Assembly: GCA_031002005.1 (NCBI GenBank)
Contig: JARYHS010013630.1
Location: 31,335,504 to 31,399,503, forward strand
Length of the DNA: 64,000 nucleotides
Reading direction: 5' to 3'
Source: Vandiemenella viatica
Lineage: Eukaryota > Arthropoda > Insecta > Orthoptera > Morabidae
Of the stretch, positions 62,231 to 64,000 are shown in pieces (position 1 is the stretch's first letter; each line of letters begins with the position of its first letter). The notes under the pieces are model-generated. The model saw nothing but the letters and a program-made list of their open reading frames with translations. It was not told where the DNA came from and ran no database searches. Made by a program: the position numbers and the translations under genes.

Positions 62231-62880
62231 TCAATATACCATTTTTAATAATATAATGGAAATTTCTGTGCAAGAAATGTTCTTGATATTGAATTTTACT
62301 GCAGCTAGAGTATCAACATTCAATACTGATTTCTTTCTTGTCCAAACATCATTACCAAATGAAAATGTATCAATTTCAACTTGTTGATTTTCCCATTGTT
62401 TTAATTTATCAGAATTTAAATTTACATTCAGTCTTCTTTTCCTTAAACAGACAATTGTCATCGATTTTAATATCAGGCATTTCATTCGATATAAACTCAA
62501 CACAATTTTCAATATCTGCCCAATTTACTTGCGATGAAGTCAAAAAAACACCACTAAAAACTGTTATTTCCTCTGATAGTTGTTTCAGACCATTATTTGT
62601 CCTGTTGGAAACATGTTTGGTAAAAATTCTGCACTTATTTGGTAAACTTTTCCATTATGCCCGTATTTGACCCTTTCTTTGTATTATTAAAGGGATAAAT
62701 TTTTCTTCAAATCGTGATTTATTTTCAAGGACAAAATCGTTCAAAATAAGACTAACTTCTGTAGCTGAAATATGTTTACCTTCAACCTTTTGAATCGTTT
62801 TGTGGAAAATAGAAGCCTGATTATGTACAAAATACATTAATATCTCCGATAACACATACCAACAAGCTGTAGATATCTGA
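62231..62880 (-). pseudogene. Possible hAT-type transposase fragment
   Basis: Minus strand 62655-62855 reads S-I-F-H-K-T-I-Q-K-V-E-G-K-H-I-S-A-T-E-V-S-L-I-L-N-D-F-V-L and K-F-I-P-L-I; a second piece (62450-62620, frame-shifted) gives an L-K-Q-L-S-E-E-I-like helix; 62231-62512 continues. The 'I...EG..IS..EV...I..L' pattern recalls the helical region of hAT transposases near their catalytic Glu. No RNase-H motifs or dimerisation block were found. Alternative: another transposon protein. Confidence 0.4.
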
Positions 62881-63254
62881 CATCATATTTACATTTTATA
62901 ATGCAGTTTTATGTGCTGATTTCAAATCTGAAAACCGTTCTGCTGTATCACGTCAGATTTCTGAGATACATAAAAAATACATATTTATATGAAACATCTT
63001 TTGTCGAATATGATTTCGTCGGTTTTCGTTATTTCTAATGCAACTGAATTTGTGTTTTCGTCGATTTTTAATTATGTTACACTTAAGATAATACATCGAA
63101 ATTTTTTGAGACACAGTACTATTATTTCATTTGTTTATTTTCTATTTTTAGGGGGAAAAGATGGCGTAGAGAAGTTGCATGCGTTCACCAGATTTTTTTT
63201 TTTGTTACGTGTGCGTCTATCTGACAGACGAATCCCATCTGAAGACTTTTAGAC
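62881..63254. other. No recognisable gene
   Basis: AT-rich sequence before the LINE-A copy. The frame 62989-63252 (plus) is Phe/Ser-rich with no motif. Confidence 0.4.
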
Positions 63255-64000
63255 CGTTTCTGAAGAAAGCATACGAACTATAGTTCTGTGTTGGGGGTTG
63301 TGCCTGTGAACACCATTGGTAGGTGGGGTTTCACTAGGCATGGCCTACACCTAAATAGAAGGGGGAAGGGAGTACTTTCTGAGTTGTTAGCTAAAGCAGT
63401 GAGGGAGCCCGTTTCCAGTGATGATGGGGTCAGGACTGTGCCTTTTTTAGGTTAGGGGCTGCTGGTGAAGGGACAGAAATAGATTATCAAAGTGATACTG
63501 ATTGCAGATTCGCGATGGGGAAAGTCACAGATATTAAAGAAGTAGATGAAATAGCTGAAACAATAACTGACTGCGGTAAAAGTGGGAAAGAGGAGATTAA
63601 TTCTGAAAATGTAAAGCCAGTAGTAAGGGTGTTAATGGTAAACTGTAGAAGTATAATGAACAAAGTAATCGAATTTGCAAACTTAATAGAGATGCACGAA
63701 CCACAAGTAATAATTGGGGTAGAGAGTTGGTTAAAAGAAGAAGTACTAGACAGTGAGGTTTTTCCTGATGGTTACAGAGTGTACCGCAGAGATAGAGGAG
63801 CAATTGGTGGAGGAGTCTTCATACTAGTTAGCAAAAACTACCACAGTTCACTGGCGTTCATAGATCAAGACCATGAGTTACTTGGGGTAGATTTCTGGAG
63901 TAATAAAAAAGAAAAAATCAGAGTGTTGGCTGTTTACCGCAGTGGAAGAATGACAGAAGAGGATGAGGCTCTTGGGGAGAAATTAAATTCATACTCAGAT
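63255..64000 (+). pseudogene. LINE-A fourth copy: end of ORF1 and endonuclease start (runs off window)
   Basis: Starts with the end of the SGNH-like ORF1: V-N-T-I-G-R-W-G-F-T-R-H-G-L-H-L-N-R-R-G-K-G-V-L-S (63305-63380). After a frame change at about 63440 an open frame runs to the window edge: M-G-K-V-T-D-I-K-E-V-D-E, then the endonuclease start V-R-V-L-M-V-N-C-R-S-I-M-N-K (63625-63665), E-P-Q-V-I-I-G-V-E-S-W-L (catalytic E-S-W) and G-G-G-V-F-I-L-V-S-K. This is the best preserved LINE-A endonuclease in the window, abruptly 5'-truncated at about 63255. Confidence 0.85.

Overview
This window reads as repeat-rich intergenic DNA from a eukaryote, almost certainly an arthropod and probably an insect. 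The evidence is a tRNA-derived SINE, several non-LTR retrotransposon clades (R1-like, Jockey-like, CR1/Jockey-superfamily LINEs), a Penelope-like element, Ty3/gypsy-type LTR elements, Tc1-, Tigger/pogo-, hAT- and PIF/Harbinger-type DNA transposons, a 110-bp satellite, and the absence of bacterial-style gene packing. I recognise no host gene, rRNA or functional tRNA. There is one 1000-base run of N (assembly gap). Species cannot be named from sequence alone. LINE families are labelled LINE-A to LINE-E here only for cross-reference.

Layout. 1-1555: 110-bp satellite, 14 full units. 1769-2083: Harbinger remnant. 2250-2469: SINE. 3172-11704: R1-like LINE, cut in two by a 4.9-kb LTR element (3678-8571, minus) that carries gag but no recognisable pol and is flanked by an AGCT duplication. 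12328-13749: Tc1-type element rebuilt as a 1.4-kb near-perfect palindrome. 14745-20662: LINE-A pieces, split by a LINE-C copy (17222-19875). 20663-23874: Ty3/gypsy 3' LTR and pol, ending in the N gap (23875-24874). 24875-29260: LINE-E-type, LINE-B (SGNH-like ORF1) and LINE-A remnants, plus a SINE with a 12-bp target duplication.

29262-37488: mostly anonymous AT-rich DNA with small MITEs. 36110-44640: a LINE-A copy opened by a ~7-kb decayed hAT element, which itself holds a Helitron-like segment, an intact Tigger/pogo transposon (39170-41647) and a LINE-A ORF1 piece. 45000-46940: Tc1-type remnant. 47200-48040: LINE-D 3' end. 50279-52704: hammerhead-ribozyme-like motifs, the Jockey 3' half and a foldback element. 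53670-56655: near full-length LINE-D with a 15-bp target duplication. 57992-60430: Jockey 5' half and a Penelope-like element interrupted by a hAT MITE that contains another MITE. 63255-64000: LINE-A again.

The elements do not form a pathway. What they record is a sequence of nested insertions that can be ordered from target-site duplications. The 519-codon Tigger transposase is the only complete-looking transposase with intact ends; the gypsy pol ORF is open but cut by the gap. The points most worth checking are a stem-loop shared by the SINE body and the LINE-C tail (with a paired base change), the palindromic Tc1 element, the gag-only LTR element, the two hammerhead-like motifs, and SGNH/esterase-like ORF1 proteins in two LINE families.
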